Assembly: GCA_038501625.1 (NCBI GenBank)
Contig: JAZAYU010000005.1
Location: 806,001-870,000 of the forward strand
Reading direction: 5' to 3'
Length of the DNA stretch: 64,000 bases
Source: Corbicula japonica
Lineage: Eukaryota > Mollusca > Bivalvia > Venerida > Cyrenidae
Made by a program: the position numbers and the translations under genes. This document shows, piece by piece, positions 10,901 to 21,000 of the stretch. The notes under the pieces were generated by a model. That model saw nothing but the letters and a program-made list of their open reading frames with translations. It ran no database searches and was not told the origin of the DNA. Position 1 is the first letter of the stretch; each line of letters starts with the position of its first letter.

Positions 10901-11089
10901 AGAAATCTGTTTGTCTGTGGCTTCAGTTCAAACAACATTGTTCAGATAGGACAGGACTACAAACTGTTAGGAGAGATAGGTAAGGTTTATTGTCCCCGGT
11001 CTCTGTGCTTTGATCCTCACAAGACCAGTCTAGTGGTTACATCGGGATTCTTAGGCAACAACAACATTACAGTTTTAGAGCTGGAGTAA
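7573..11089 (+). CDS. B-box zinc finger / coiled-coil / NHL-like protein (TRIM-family), frameshifted
   Basis: Two exons, 7573-7907 and 9741-11089, joined phase 2 (CAC AG/G ACC) with GTAAAT donor and CATTTCAG acceptor. Exon 1 starts ATGG with A at -3. It encodes two Cys/His clusters: CCLCLEDNR...CVQCKNYYCTPC...H, then CSEHPTEVINLYCKQHDEVAC...CIALTHR, a typical B-box2. There is no RING in front. Exon 2 encodes a long charged coiled coil (about 100 residues of K/E/Q heptads), then a C-terminal beta-propeller-like region (LLADNNNRKLKRFD, WGLAFVDNKLFLYDY, GDRVFVADYCKGLVIL, GVCTDGRNLFVCGF) ending VLELE-stop, as in NHL/TRIM2-71-like proteins. The frame is broken near 10571: GGATAACAAG gives a stop where one base fewer would keep reading. 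Either a recent pseudogenising indel or an assembly error. The function (ubiquitin-related or innate immune scaffold) is inferred from the family only. Confidence 0.8.
8095..8230 (-). repeat. tRNA-derived repeat, diverged copy
   Basis: On the minus strand the anticodon arm and D arm are recognisable (GATAGCTCAGTCAGGAGAGC, then CTCGCCCTGTAAGCGAG), while the T arm is decayed. It shares both flanks with the copy at 8325-8475, including CTTCTCCCCA-ATAGTGACT. Hence a transposed or duplicated unit larger than the tRNA itself. Confidence 0.65.
8352..8424 (-). tRNA. tRNA-Thr(UGU)-like sequence, probably SINE-type head
   Basis: A cloverleaf can be drawn on the minus strand: acceptor GGACGGA with TCTGGCT (one mismatch, two G-U), D stem GCTC/GAGC, anticodon stem CTCGC/GCGAG with loop CCTGTAA (anticodon TGT), T stem CCGGG/CCCGG around TTCGAGT. 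Box A and box B are intact. Because a second copy with the same flanks lies 240 bp away, I read it as a dispersed tRNA-derived element rather than a housekeeping tRNA gene. Confidence 0.5.
8598..9620. repeat. ~40-bp minisatellite
   Basis: About 25 tandem units of the form CAGTTACACACAGTGACAGA then TTGTTCACCCTATAA, with higher-order blocks (the run from about 9397 repeats at about 9480). It lies inside the intron of the B-box gene. Confidence 0.9.
9741..11089 (+). CDS. Coiled-coil and propeller exon with frameshift
   Basis: The first frame runs from the acceptor at 9741 to a stop at 10573-10575. The second frame covers 10559-11089 and continues the same domain (NKLTAIHTLTLNHDCWGLAF). The junction word is CTGGGATAACAAG. 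No other disruption is seen in 1.35 kb, so the lesion is recent or artefactual. Confidence 0.8.
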
Positions 11090-11456
11090 ACGTAACAAGA
11101 ACAGTCATACATACATATTATATACATATTAACTTTCATAACAGCCTCTCTAAATGTATGTTCTACTTCTTCTGATCATTAAAGTCCTTCAATTTTTGTT
11201 GAAAAATTTTAACAGCAATATAATATAAAATATATAATAAACAATGCATTTGTTTTGATTTTTTCTGTAAATATTGTCTGCAAATTAAGGCATAATGTTA
11301 AAAGTTGTATTACAATAAATATATTGACTAGATCAAGAATACCAATTTAAAGGGCTATAAGTTCTCCAGTTGTTGAATCAATGAAAACTGTGACCTTGAC
11401 CTTTGAGACCGGAACCTGGGGTTTGCTTGCGAAACTCAGTCTCACTGATATTAATA

Positions 11457-12026
11457 CACTCAACAAAAGTTCTAATTGGTCATTCATTGTATATGTTTAC
11501 AATGTATGCTAGTTTCATTTCTTCCCTACGTCAAGAGTGGTTGTCACAATTGTGGAAAGAACTGTATGAAGAGAAATCAATTATCTTATGTCTTTTTAAT
11601 CTTTATTGATTGTTTTCTTAAGCAAATCCAATACCATTTACATACAGCGCAGGGTCAAAATTTGAACAGTATTTAATTAAAAGGGAGGTAATTTTAAAAT
11701 CGGATACTGTGATAGGGGTTTATTTAAACAAATGTGCTATTGATTAATCATGTTTTCTGTTTTTCCTACAAATAAGGGTTCCTATTAAAACAAAACAAGG
11801 AATTAAGAGCAAATTTCTGTGTGCTTGACCTTTTTATGCAAGAAATGCATTTTTAGCAAAATAAAGGATAACTCTTGCCAAACTGTTCCAAAGTCAATTA
11901 TTGCAAGTTTAAGGCTTAAGTTGAAGACTGATTTTGGCATATAATCATGAATAAAGAGTGAATTCAATGTCTTTCTAATAAAAAATTACGGACAAAAAGT
12001 GACCAATTAGAACTTTTGTTGAGTGT
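11457..12026. repeat. Probable TIR element, ~570 bp
   Basis: The left end ACACTCAACAAAAGTTCTAA is the exact reverse complement of the right end TTAGAACTTTTGTTGAGTGT, and the match continues into ...TTGGTCA / TGACCAA. No transposase. Family not recognised. Confidence 0.7.
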
Positions 12027-12354
12027 ATTCATGCAAAACGCAAACATGATTGTTCAAATAAGGACAAAGTTAAGGTCTGGACATTAGCTCTGACAACGAT
12101 CTTTGACCCCAAATGCTAACCTTGGACATTAAGATGGGAACCTGGGGAGTGGGGATATAATGTGAATAAACAAATATGTTGTGGTTTCTAGGTTCGCCCT
12201 TTACTCGCTGCCTTATCAATTATAAACAATAACAATATAATCTTGGGAGTGACATTAATGTAAGCGCGGAACATCACATGGGACGTTGCACTATAAGAGT
12301 TTGTTTCCAGGCCTTGTTTTCCTTCTATAGCAGGGGCCGTCATTCATACATGCC

Positions 12355-12455
12355 ATATCCCCCGGCGGGGGGAAAAATCCCCCGGAATTTAAAGCCATCC
12401 CCTGGCCCCCCGGCGGGAGACGAAAATCCCCCGGAATAAACAAAAGTTAAGAAAA
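12355..12455. repeat. CCCCCGG-rich cluster
   Basis: ATCCCCCGG occurs three times and CCCCCGGCGGG twice in 100 bp of otherwise AT-rich DNA. Likely a fragment of a dispersed repeat; identity unknown. Confidence 0.4.
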
Positions 12456-13399
12456 ACGGTATAAAAATGCATTTTTGTCGCTCTCATAACAGACATTTGT
12501 CTATACGCCGAATACACTGTTACGTATCTCGGACTCCTAACGGTTGTGTCAAAACGTTCCGAATTCGTCTAATTAGTGTCACCGAGAGGATTATCGATTA
12601 TTTAGTGAGAATTGACACTTAACAGGATTGTTTATTGGATAATTGATTGTTTGCATAGGTGTGAATGAAATCACAAGTATACCGTCTGTTTTATGTACAA
12701 TTAGCGGAGTTGTCAAAGGATTGAAGGTTTTTTTATGATGTCCAAAATATGAGTGTATCCGGATAATGGGACACTTTCGGATACAAATTATTCGTCTTTT
12801 GACCAACAATTAACGTTTTGGCACGTTTGCAAATATTTTTTTTTAATTACAAAGTAGGAAGAAATGACCAGTCAAGCTGATTCTTGCATTCTTGGTCATA
12901 GCCATTGAAGCTGCAACATTTGATATATTCAAGGACAGATCCAGATGGACTTCAGTAGTGTTGCTCGAACACAATTTTTGGGCAGCAATATTTAATTTTC
13001 ATGGGGATTTTGAACAGAAAATAGAAATTATAATGTAAATACACAAAGACGTTTCTAAACAAACCCCCCTTAGCATACTTAGAAAGATCCAGACTGACTG
13101 CTGGTCTGGTTTGACTGCAGAGACCATATGTTGAGCGTTCGAACTCAGCATCTGCAGCAAGTTAATAACATCCAAGTCCATGTTAATTAACTTAAATAAT
13201 TGTTCTAACTGATGTTAGTCTGTGCTATGCACATCTGAGTTTGTCGGACAGTTCATATAGTGTTTGTTTTATATAGTTTTATTATGTGCTAACACCCTGT
13301 TACAAAAAAACATAATAAAAATATTGTTTAAATAAATGAGGATAAATATATTTAATATTGCATCTTTAAGTTTAGTTTCTAGTAAATTCCGCTTGTTTA

Positions 13400-13899
13400 N
13401 NNNNNNNNNNNNNNNNNNNNNNNNNNNNNNNNNNNNNNNNNNNNNNNNNNNNNNNNNNNNNNNNNNNNNNNNNNNNNNNNNNNNNNNNNNNNNNNNNNNN
13501 NNNNNNNNNNNNNNNNNNNNNNNNNNNNNNNNNNNNNNNNNNNNNNNNNNNNNNNNNNNNNNNNNNNNNNNNNNNNNNNNNNNNNNNNNNNNNNNNNNNN
13601 NNNNNNNNNNNNNNNNNNNNNNNNNNNNNNNNNNNNNNNNNNNNNNNNNNNNNNNNNNNNNNNNNNNNNNNNNNNNNNNNNNNNNNNNNNNNNNNNNNNN
13701 NNNNNNNNNNNNNNNNNNNNNNNNNNNNNNNNNNNNNNNNNNNNNNNNNNNNNNNNNNNNNNNNNNNNNNNNNNNNNNNNNNNNNNNNNNNNNNNNNNNN
13801 NNNNNNNNNNNNNNNNNNNNNNNNNNNNNNNNNNNNNNNNNNNNNNNNNNNNNNNNNNNNNNNNNNNNNNNNNNNNNNNNNNNNNNNNNNNNNNNNNNN
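13400..13899. other. Assembly gap, 500 N
   Basis: Exactly 500 N, probably a scaffold gap of conventional size, so the true distance between flanks is unknown. Confidence 0.98.
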
Positions 13900-14213
13900 A
13901 CACCTAAACTGAGGCCTTAATGGGATCTTGTTCAACACACACTGCGTATGATTTTATAACAAAATCAAAACAATTTGGAAGGTTTCATCATCAGATTATA
14001 AATTAAAGTAACAAGAAAGTATATTTAAAAAAAATTATGTATTTCATGCAGTTTTACTTATTGCATTTTTTTAGGTTGCAATCTATTGGCACATTTCTGT
14101 CAGTGTTACCCTTTTACTCTATCCATATGCATTTTATTACTTTGTGTGAACAGTGTAGATCCTGATTAGCTGGCACATCTATGCTGTCTCTTAGATTGCT
14201 TTTTGGTCATATA

Positions 14214-15231
14214 CGAGGGCTGTTCGGAAAGTTCATATACTACTTTATTTTTTACACTCAAGCAATACATACATAAAACAAATTAGGCCAGCAAATACAT
14301 ACATATCTAACAAACAAATTTACAAAAAACTGTCAGGCTGTGATGAACATTAACATAAAAACAGTCCTAACATCCAACATATATACATAATCACGGAGCA
14401 CTTTTAAACGTCATCAACGTCAAATGAACGTCATGTAATCACTCCTCAAAAAATATCGGTCACACGATTTTACTCATTTCTGATGCCGGCTGACCCATTG
14501 CTGGTATACCGCTTTGTACCATTCTCGATCAAAACCAGATATCGCCGATCTAATACCGACGCGAAGTTCTTCCAAATCTGCAAATCTTTTCCCGCACAAT
14601 TCCGACTGTTCTAACGGGTTCTACGTAATTCGGCTCTGCTACTTTCGGTCGTCCGCTTCGTTTTTTTATCTAACACATTTTCATCCCCGCTTCTAAATCT
14701 ACTGTGCCACTTAAACACAAGTTGCCTTGAACATTTACCGGTCGTATCTGCTTTTGAAATAAACTTCCACGTCTCAGTTGGTGTCATATTAGCATGAACA
14801 CAAAACTTGATAAAACTCCGTTGCTCCGTCCGTGAAATTGACGTCATTTTTTCGAAACAAATGTTAAGCGCCCCCAATGCGTCTAACGGTCGTTTACAAC
14901 TTGTTTATTAACGTATGACGTCATAATTTTCACCAAATGTCATGCAATGATATCAAATAACTTCGCGTAAGTAAAAACGCGTTAGGCATAAAACTTTAAT
15001 TTTTATTCACTATTATTTTGAGTAGCTACAGTCATGGAATCAAAGTGCTCCGTGAACCGTCGGTCATGTTACAATGGCGATGGGCGTTTTGCAAATATTA
15101 TTGTTATCATGTTTATAAATTTAGAAATATGTAGCCAATACATACTTAAGCAAAATACCAAAACAGCTTATTGATATGACTGCTTATAATTAATCTGTAG
15201 CCTTGTCTACGAACTTTCCGGACAGCCCTCG
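14214..15231 (-). mobile_element. Internally deleted mariner/Tc1-like element
   Basis: 1018 bp flanked by TA on both sides. Terminal inverted repeats CGAGGGCTGTTCGGAAAGTTC and GAACTTTCCGGACAGCCCTCG differ at one position. A transposase remnant lies on the minus strand (14474-14847). Non-autonomous: the catalytic core is missing. Confidence 0.85.
14474..14847 (-). pseudogene. Mariner-type transposase remnant
   Basis: Starts MTSISRTEQRSFIKFCVHAN followed by a helix-turn-helix segment ending QLVFKWHSRFRSG, the N-terminal DNA-binding domain of mariner transposases. After a frame break near 14600-14625 it ends with FADLEELRVGIRSAI and EWYKAVYQQWVSRHQK-stop, the typical C-terminus. The roughly 200 residues between, which carry the DD(D/E) catalytic triad in complete enzymes (about 345 residues), are absent. 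Confidence 0.8.
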
Positions 15232-15446
15232 TATATATCAAAAAACAAACATTGTAGATCCTGATCAGGCGTGCTGGCTGATCTGGATCTACACAGTTTG
15301 ACCATGTGATAAAGGCATATATATGGAGAAAAGAGTAAATTAATGTTTCCACTTGGGTATATTGTATGTAAATCACTCCCAAGACATTAAAAATTTCCAT
15401 CATCTATCAACATTTGACTAAATTTACTACCAAGATTTTTACATGG

Positions 15447-15583
15447 TTTAACCTGTACTCCATATATATGCTTTTTAATCCTTGTGCAAACAGTTTTGGT
15501 CCTGATAAGATGACACAGATGTGCAGGCTGATCTGGATCTACACTGCCATGCATTAAAGGTGAATCTATGGAATAAAGGTTAA
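15447..15583. repeat. piggyBac-like MITE, truncated
   Basis: One and a half arms of the family: GATAAGATGACACAGATGTG, CTGATCTGGATCTACACTG, ending AATAAAGGTTAA. Confidence 0.6.
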
Positions 15584-15834
15584 ATTTCAACGATACCACA
15601 TGATTATAGCTTATAAGTTATAACTATGGCTGCAAATATCCAAACAAAAGCTCAAAAAGAATTTTACATTAAATATTTTAAATATATTATTTTCTGGCTC
15701 TTGTGAAAATGTTTCAGAAAGTTCAAGGGTCTTGTTTGCTGCATTTTTTTAGGTTGACAAAAGGCCTTATTCCTTATATCATAAATGGTGTTTCTCCCTT
15801 CTCATAAGAAAAATCCCCTTTTAGAAAAATCCAT

Positions 15835-16402
15835 ACCTGTTAGCACATGAATGACATGTGTAGATTCAGATCAGCCTGCACATCCATGCCATCTGATCTG
15901 GGTCTACACTATTCACTTTTTGGTCAGTCTTATAGTTGTTACAATCTTATAGATGTTACAGGAAACTGAAACAGGGAGCTGTTACAGGATACTGAAACAG
16001 GGAGCTGTTACAGGAATATTTAAAAAGAGGCTGTAAACATGGTAAAAGAAATCTATAATAAAGAGCTGACTAACAGAAACTGTAACAAGGTGCACTAACA
16101 GTAATCTGTAATAAAGGGCTGTAACAGAAAACTGTAAAAAGGAGTTGTAACAGGAAACTGTTACAAACAGCAGTAACTGTAAAAATGAAATGTAATCAGA
16201 AACTGTAACAGGAAACTGTTACAAACAGCAGTAACTGTAAAAATGAAATGTAATCAGAAACTGTAACAGGGAACTGTAACAACTATTTAAGATTAATCTA
16301 AATGCAAACAGTGTAGATCCTGATCAACCAGCAAAGTTATCTAGTGGATTTACACTGTTCGTCCATGGGAAAAAAGCCACATCCTTAGTCGTAAAGGGTT
16401 AA
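15835..16402. repeat. MITE fragments and CTGTAACAG minisatellite
   Basis: Two partial MITE arms (15835-15925 and 16300-16402) flank a degenerate minisatellite at about 15945-16290 built from GAAACTGTAACAGG and CTGTTACAAACAGCAGTAAC blocks, one of which is exactly duplicated. Related arrays are at 18540-19035. Confidence 0.65.
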
Positions 16403-17029
16403 TATACAACTTACATACAAAAGGAACGAAGATTAGCTTGTTTATTAAATGTACAGATGTGTTGCTGTCAAAACAACAATGGTAAATTTTTAGGAAAGTA
16501 ATAATATTTTAACTGAATTAAAGGGAAAATAATTATTAAAACATGGTATTAACTGAACAAAGGGAAGTGATCGGATTATACAAATTCATTTTTTTTTCAA
16601 TCACGCTGTTGCCTATTTTAAAGGCACTGGCCCTTTTTAAAACAGTGACTATGGAAATCAATGTTCCTGATACTATGGCAGTATTTTTACACCGGTGTCT
16701 TTATATCTGTCCTGAATTGTACTTTCTGATCAACAAACATTATTTAAAAAATTATTACCTAACTAGCTGGCACCGGAAAAAAAAATTATATTTGGAGTAT
16801 TTCATGTGAATCAATATAGATCCAGATCCTGAAACAAACTGCAAGCTGGCACTGCTATGAAAGATCTCTTGTATAAAGCTTTAAAATGACACTGTCATGA
16901 CTACAAATTTAATTCTTTACTTGATGGATACAACTTAAGTACACGTGTGACCAGTTTAGTCTGATATGGATCTTAAATAGTCGCTTTTCAGTTTTTTTGA
17001 CTTTGTGAAGATCCCAATGATATAGCAAG

Positions 17030-17182
17030 AATGTGCCGACAGATCTGGATCTATTATAGCTGCCCATCGTATATAAGCCATAGAGTAAACTGATCCGTGT
17101 TATGTAAATGCCGACAGATCTGGATCTATTATAGTTGCCCATCGTATATAAGCCATAGAGTAAACTGATCTGTGTTATGTAA
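17030..17182. repeat. ~75-bp direct duplication
   Basis: Two nearly identical units containing GCCGACAGATCTGGATCTAT, GCCCATCGTATATAAGCC and AGAGTAAACTGATC. Confidence 0.85.
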
Positions 17183-17239
17183 AACAACAAAATGTTTACA
17201 CAACTATGAAAATGAAAAACTAGTAGTATCTTATTATCA

Positions 17240-17940
17240 CACCAGTAAAATACTGGTATAATGCTGCATTTGTAAATACAATGACATCATTTTCTCCAAA
17301 TTGAAACATTATTGCTGGCATTATAACATTGTGGGTATTATGACATTTTTTCAGGTATTATGACATTATTGCTGGCATTATAACATGTTTGTCTGTATAT
17401 GACATAAATGTTAGGAATAATTATGACACATTATTGCTGGCAAATAAAAATTACAACATTAGCTTTTGTTGGCATTAAGCTAGTGTCATAAAACAACACA
17501 AAATGGCATATCATAACAAATACAGACATTGCTTGATGGCATAACCAGTTGACATCATCTTAAACCAATGGCATCAGAATAGCACTGTTCATGACAAAAG
17601 ATAGCACTTGCGGTATTATCATACACAATTTGATTCGTTCTGTCCTATGAACATCATGTTATCCTTTTAACATCCAGTGACATATGAACAGCATTTTCTC
17701 CAATTGGTTATATGTTATCCTATGAACATAATGTTTTTCTAATGAACATTGTGTTGTCCTTTTAACACTGTGTTGTCCTATGAACATCTTATTGTCCTCT
17801 TGACAATGTATTGTTCTAAGATCATAATGGTGACCTATAAACACACCATTGTCATATGAACATCTTATTGTCCTCTGACAGCATGCAGTCCTATGAACAT
17901 AACAGTGACCTATTAACAAACTGTTATCCTATGAACATCA
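17240..17940. repeat. Degenerate minisatellites
   Basis: 17240-17480 carries repeated TATGACATTATTGCTGGCAT units. 17640-17935 carries CCTATGAACAT(C/A) and TTGTCCTTTTAACA units of about 25-28 bp. Confidence 0.7.
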
Positions 17941-18043
17941 CAAAAAAGAAAATTGAACAGAAATTGAGCACTAGAATTAGGTTAACAGTTAACAACAAAG
18001 CAGTAAAGAATCTACGTTGTCCTGGCCTAACATCGCCCTATTT

Positions 18044-18092
18044 TCAGCTATTGGATGTTCGACGATACACTATTCGCTGTCTCGAACTGTTT
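18044..18092 (-). CDS. PLCG: Probable last exon of PLCG
   Basis: Strong acceptor CTTCTCTTTTTCAG. In the phase demanded by the upstream exon (phase 2) it reads [19 protein letters not shown], a short basic tail comparable to the basic, Ser-rich end of PLCG2. It is separated from the previous exon by a 12.7-kb intron. A competing candidate is at 24097-24268. Confidence 0.5.
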
Positions 18093-21000
18093 CTGAAAAA
18101 GAGAAGAATTTTTTCAAAATCGTAAACTCATGATCATCTTCTTTTTAAAAATTATAAGCAATTCTGTTTAAGGGTTAAGGTCACAAGACAAATTCAAATT
18201 GGTGCTAAAAATACAATACATAGCATGCCCGTCTACATGTAAATTGAAAGCTGAACAATTAATGATTCTGTTTAATGATTCTGTTTAAAATTAGCGTAGT
18301 AACTAAGATGGTTCTAGTCTGATTTGGTTTCATCAAGATCTAAGTTAGTGTCATATCAACATTCATTTAACTTAAATTCTTATTTGCTACCTGTTGAAAT
18401 GTTTAACCATATTATTCAAGGATACAGCCAAAATTAATGTCAGACCAGTGGAGAGAATGATTTGCCTGCACCTACTGATCTGGATCTAAGCTGTTTACTT
18501 CATGGTCAAAACTACTCTAATGATCTTAAAGCACTAGATACTGAAACAGAAACTGTAGTAATCTTAACAGGAAACTGCAAACAGGAACAATAACACAACA
18601 AGGAACTTTAACAGAAAACTGTAACATTAGGAACTGGAGAGACTGCAAAAAATACCTTGCAATAGGCAATTTTACCAGAAACATAAACTTTAACAGGAAA
18701 CCGTAGCAAGGGGCTGTAACAAGAAACTGTAACAAGGGGCTGTAATTGGAAACTGTAAAGGAAAACTGTAACAAGGAGCTGTTACAGGAAGCTGTATCAC
18801 AAAGCTGTAACAGAAAACTTAAACAGGGCTGTTACAGAAAACTTTAGCAGAAAATGGTAACAAGGAGCTGTTACAGTAAACTGTGACAAGGGGCTGTAAC
18901 AGGAAAGGTAACAAGGGGCTGCAAAAGGAAACTGTAACAGGAAACTGTAAATAGGGGGTGTAATTGAAAACTGTAACACGGGGCTGTAACAATAAATTGT
19001 AACCATAAACTGAACAGAGAAATGTAGCAACTACAAGACTACCTGTCTGGATTGTTTACTACAGATTTAAAGTGACGGGTCATGCGAGACTCTGATACCT
19101 CCAGGGGCTTTGCATAGATCTTGTAAAACCTACAGATGTAACACTTACTTAAATATGATAGAACTGAGTAACCATCTCAAAACACATGGACATACTGTGT
19201 TTAATCAACAGAATAACAGTTAATGCTTGGGCCCATGATCATAAAACTAAGATTTAAAACCAGTCTAAAATCTTATGCATCGGATTGGCAGAAATGGCGA
19301 CCAGTCAGAGATTTTAGACTGGTCTCAAGACTAAGTTTTATGATCTTGGGCCCAGTGGATATATTCACTATCCCCTTCTATGTCTATGGTATATAAACTT
19401 GATGTTTAATAAGACTGCCCAAGTAAACCTATTATAACACAAAATGTTTGTGCAAGAAACAAGCAACTCAAGTTTAAATATGTACACTATTTTTAAACAT
19501 CATCACAACAACAGGAGCGTGTTTTCTATATGTTTTAACATTAGTTTTAACTTGTGTATTTTACACTTTACTATATGTATGGCTAATAGACCATGTGCTA
19601 CCAGTGTAGATCCACAAAGGCCTGCACATCCATGCAGACTTATCCAAAATTTAAAGAGAACACAAATCTGCTGGCTGGTCTTTATATTCACTTTTGGCAT
19701 GTGGGATATAAGCTATATCCATTGACTTAACCCTTTCCTCCATATATATACATTTTTATGCGTGTGAAACCAGTGTAGCACATCCGTCAGGATCTGCACT
19801 GGTCGCTTTTTGTTCAGAAATAACCTAATAAATCAAATACTATTAGAGAACAGTGCAGATCCTGTTCAGATGCAGGGATGTGCCGGCTGATCTGGATCTA
19901 CACTGTTCGCCCATGCCATTAAGGTGTATATATGGAGGAAAGGGTTGAACAGCAAAGGTTTCCGCTTTTTACAAAAAACAAATTTGTCTAAAAATAGTTA
20001 ACCCATATTACTCTATTAGACTCATAATGTTACTTCTCACCAAGAAGCTTACAGATCAGATCAAGATCAGACAACATGGATGTGCTGGCTGATCTAGATC
20101 TACACTGGTGGCACATGTGATAAAACCTTTATGAGTAAACAACAATGAAGAATAATTTTTAGACCACAACCTTCATACATTTTATATGTTATCAATTTGT
20201 TGGTATAATGATACATTTGCTATTAAACATTATACCTGAAAATCAGTTGCCATAGCAATAAATCAGAATTAATTTAATAATAATAGCATGCATATATTTG
20301 ATAATTAAATTCCAATTCCATTAATATGAGTATAATAATACATATTGCAACAGGAAGGATCAAAGATGGCATATTGCTTGAAGAGCTAAACATATTTCTT
20401 ACACGGTCAAATTCATCATGCAGAACCTCAGAATTACACAAAATACCACATTTAAGATATTGACTAAAGGTGTTGTTTAATCTTTAACCCTTTCCTTGTT
20501 ATTCCGTGCCGTCTGATCAGGATCTGCACTAGTCGCATTTTGATCAGAAATAACTTAAGGAATAAAAAACCGAACAGTTTAGATCCTGATCAGACTGCAC
20601 AGATGTTGTTTAATCTTTAACCCTTTCCTTGTTATTCCGTGCCGTCTGATCAGGATCTGCACTAGTCGCATTTTGATCAGAAATAACTTAAGGAATAAAA
20701 AACCGAACAGTTTAGATCCTGATCAGACGGCACAGATGTGCCGGCTGATCTGGATCTAAACTGTTCGCCCTAGCAATAAAGGTGTATCTATACAGGAAAG
20801 GGTTAATCCATATTAGTAAGTTTCATCTACAACCTATGGATGAATCACAAATGCTGATTTGTCAAACTTTAATAATATGGTCTCTATCGTTTGCTCCCCC
20901 TCTCCACACAAGGAGTAAAAAACATGAGGTTCTATACTTCAGTTTGATCTGCAGTCTTGTTTCCACCATATTATTGCTAATCAAAATCACTTTATATTTC

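Larger units (their letters stand above)
11090..13399. other. Intergenic, no supported gene
   Basis: AT-rich. A pair of inverted words (ACACTCAACAAAAGTTCTAATTGGTCA at about 11457-11483 and its complement near 12000-12026) suggests a ~570-bp terminal-inverted-repeat element. A CCCCCGG-rich cluster lies at 12355-12455. A minus-strand open frame at 12999-13181 has no recognisable similarity. Confidence 0.5.
14109..15341. repeat. piggyBac-like MITE split by a mariner insertion
   Basis: The left part (ACCCTTTTACTCTATCCAT ... TTGCTTTTTGGTCA) and right part (CATTGTAGATCCTGATCAGG ... GGAGAAAAGAGTAAA) are the two arms of one MITE copy, separated by the mariner at 14214-15231. Confidence 0.75.

Noticed and set aside
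13336..13938. Open frames across 13.3-13.9 kb
   Set aside because: They consist almost entirely of the 500-N gap.
16543..16809. 88-residue plus-strand frame
   Set aside because: No recognisable similarity, adjacent to minisatellite and MITE debris; likely chance.
18540..19035. Transmembrane-like minus-strand frames rich in F, L and C
   Set aside because: Translations of the CTGTAACAAGGGG minisatellite.
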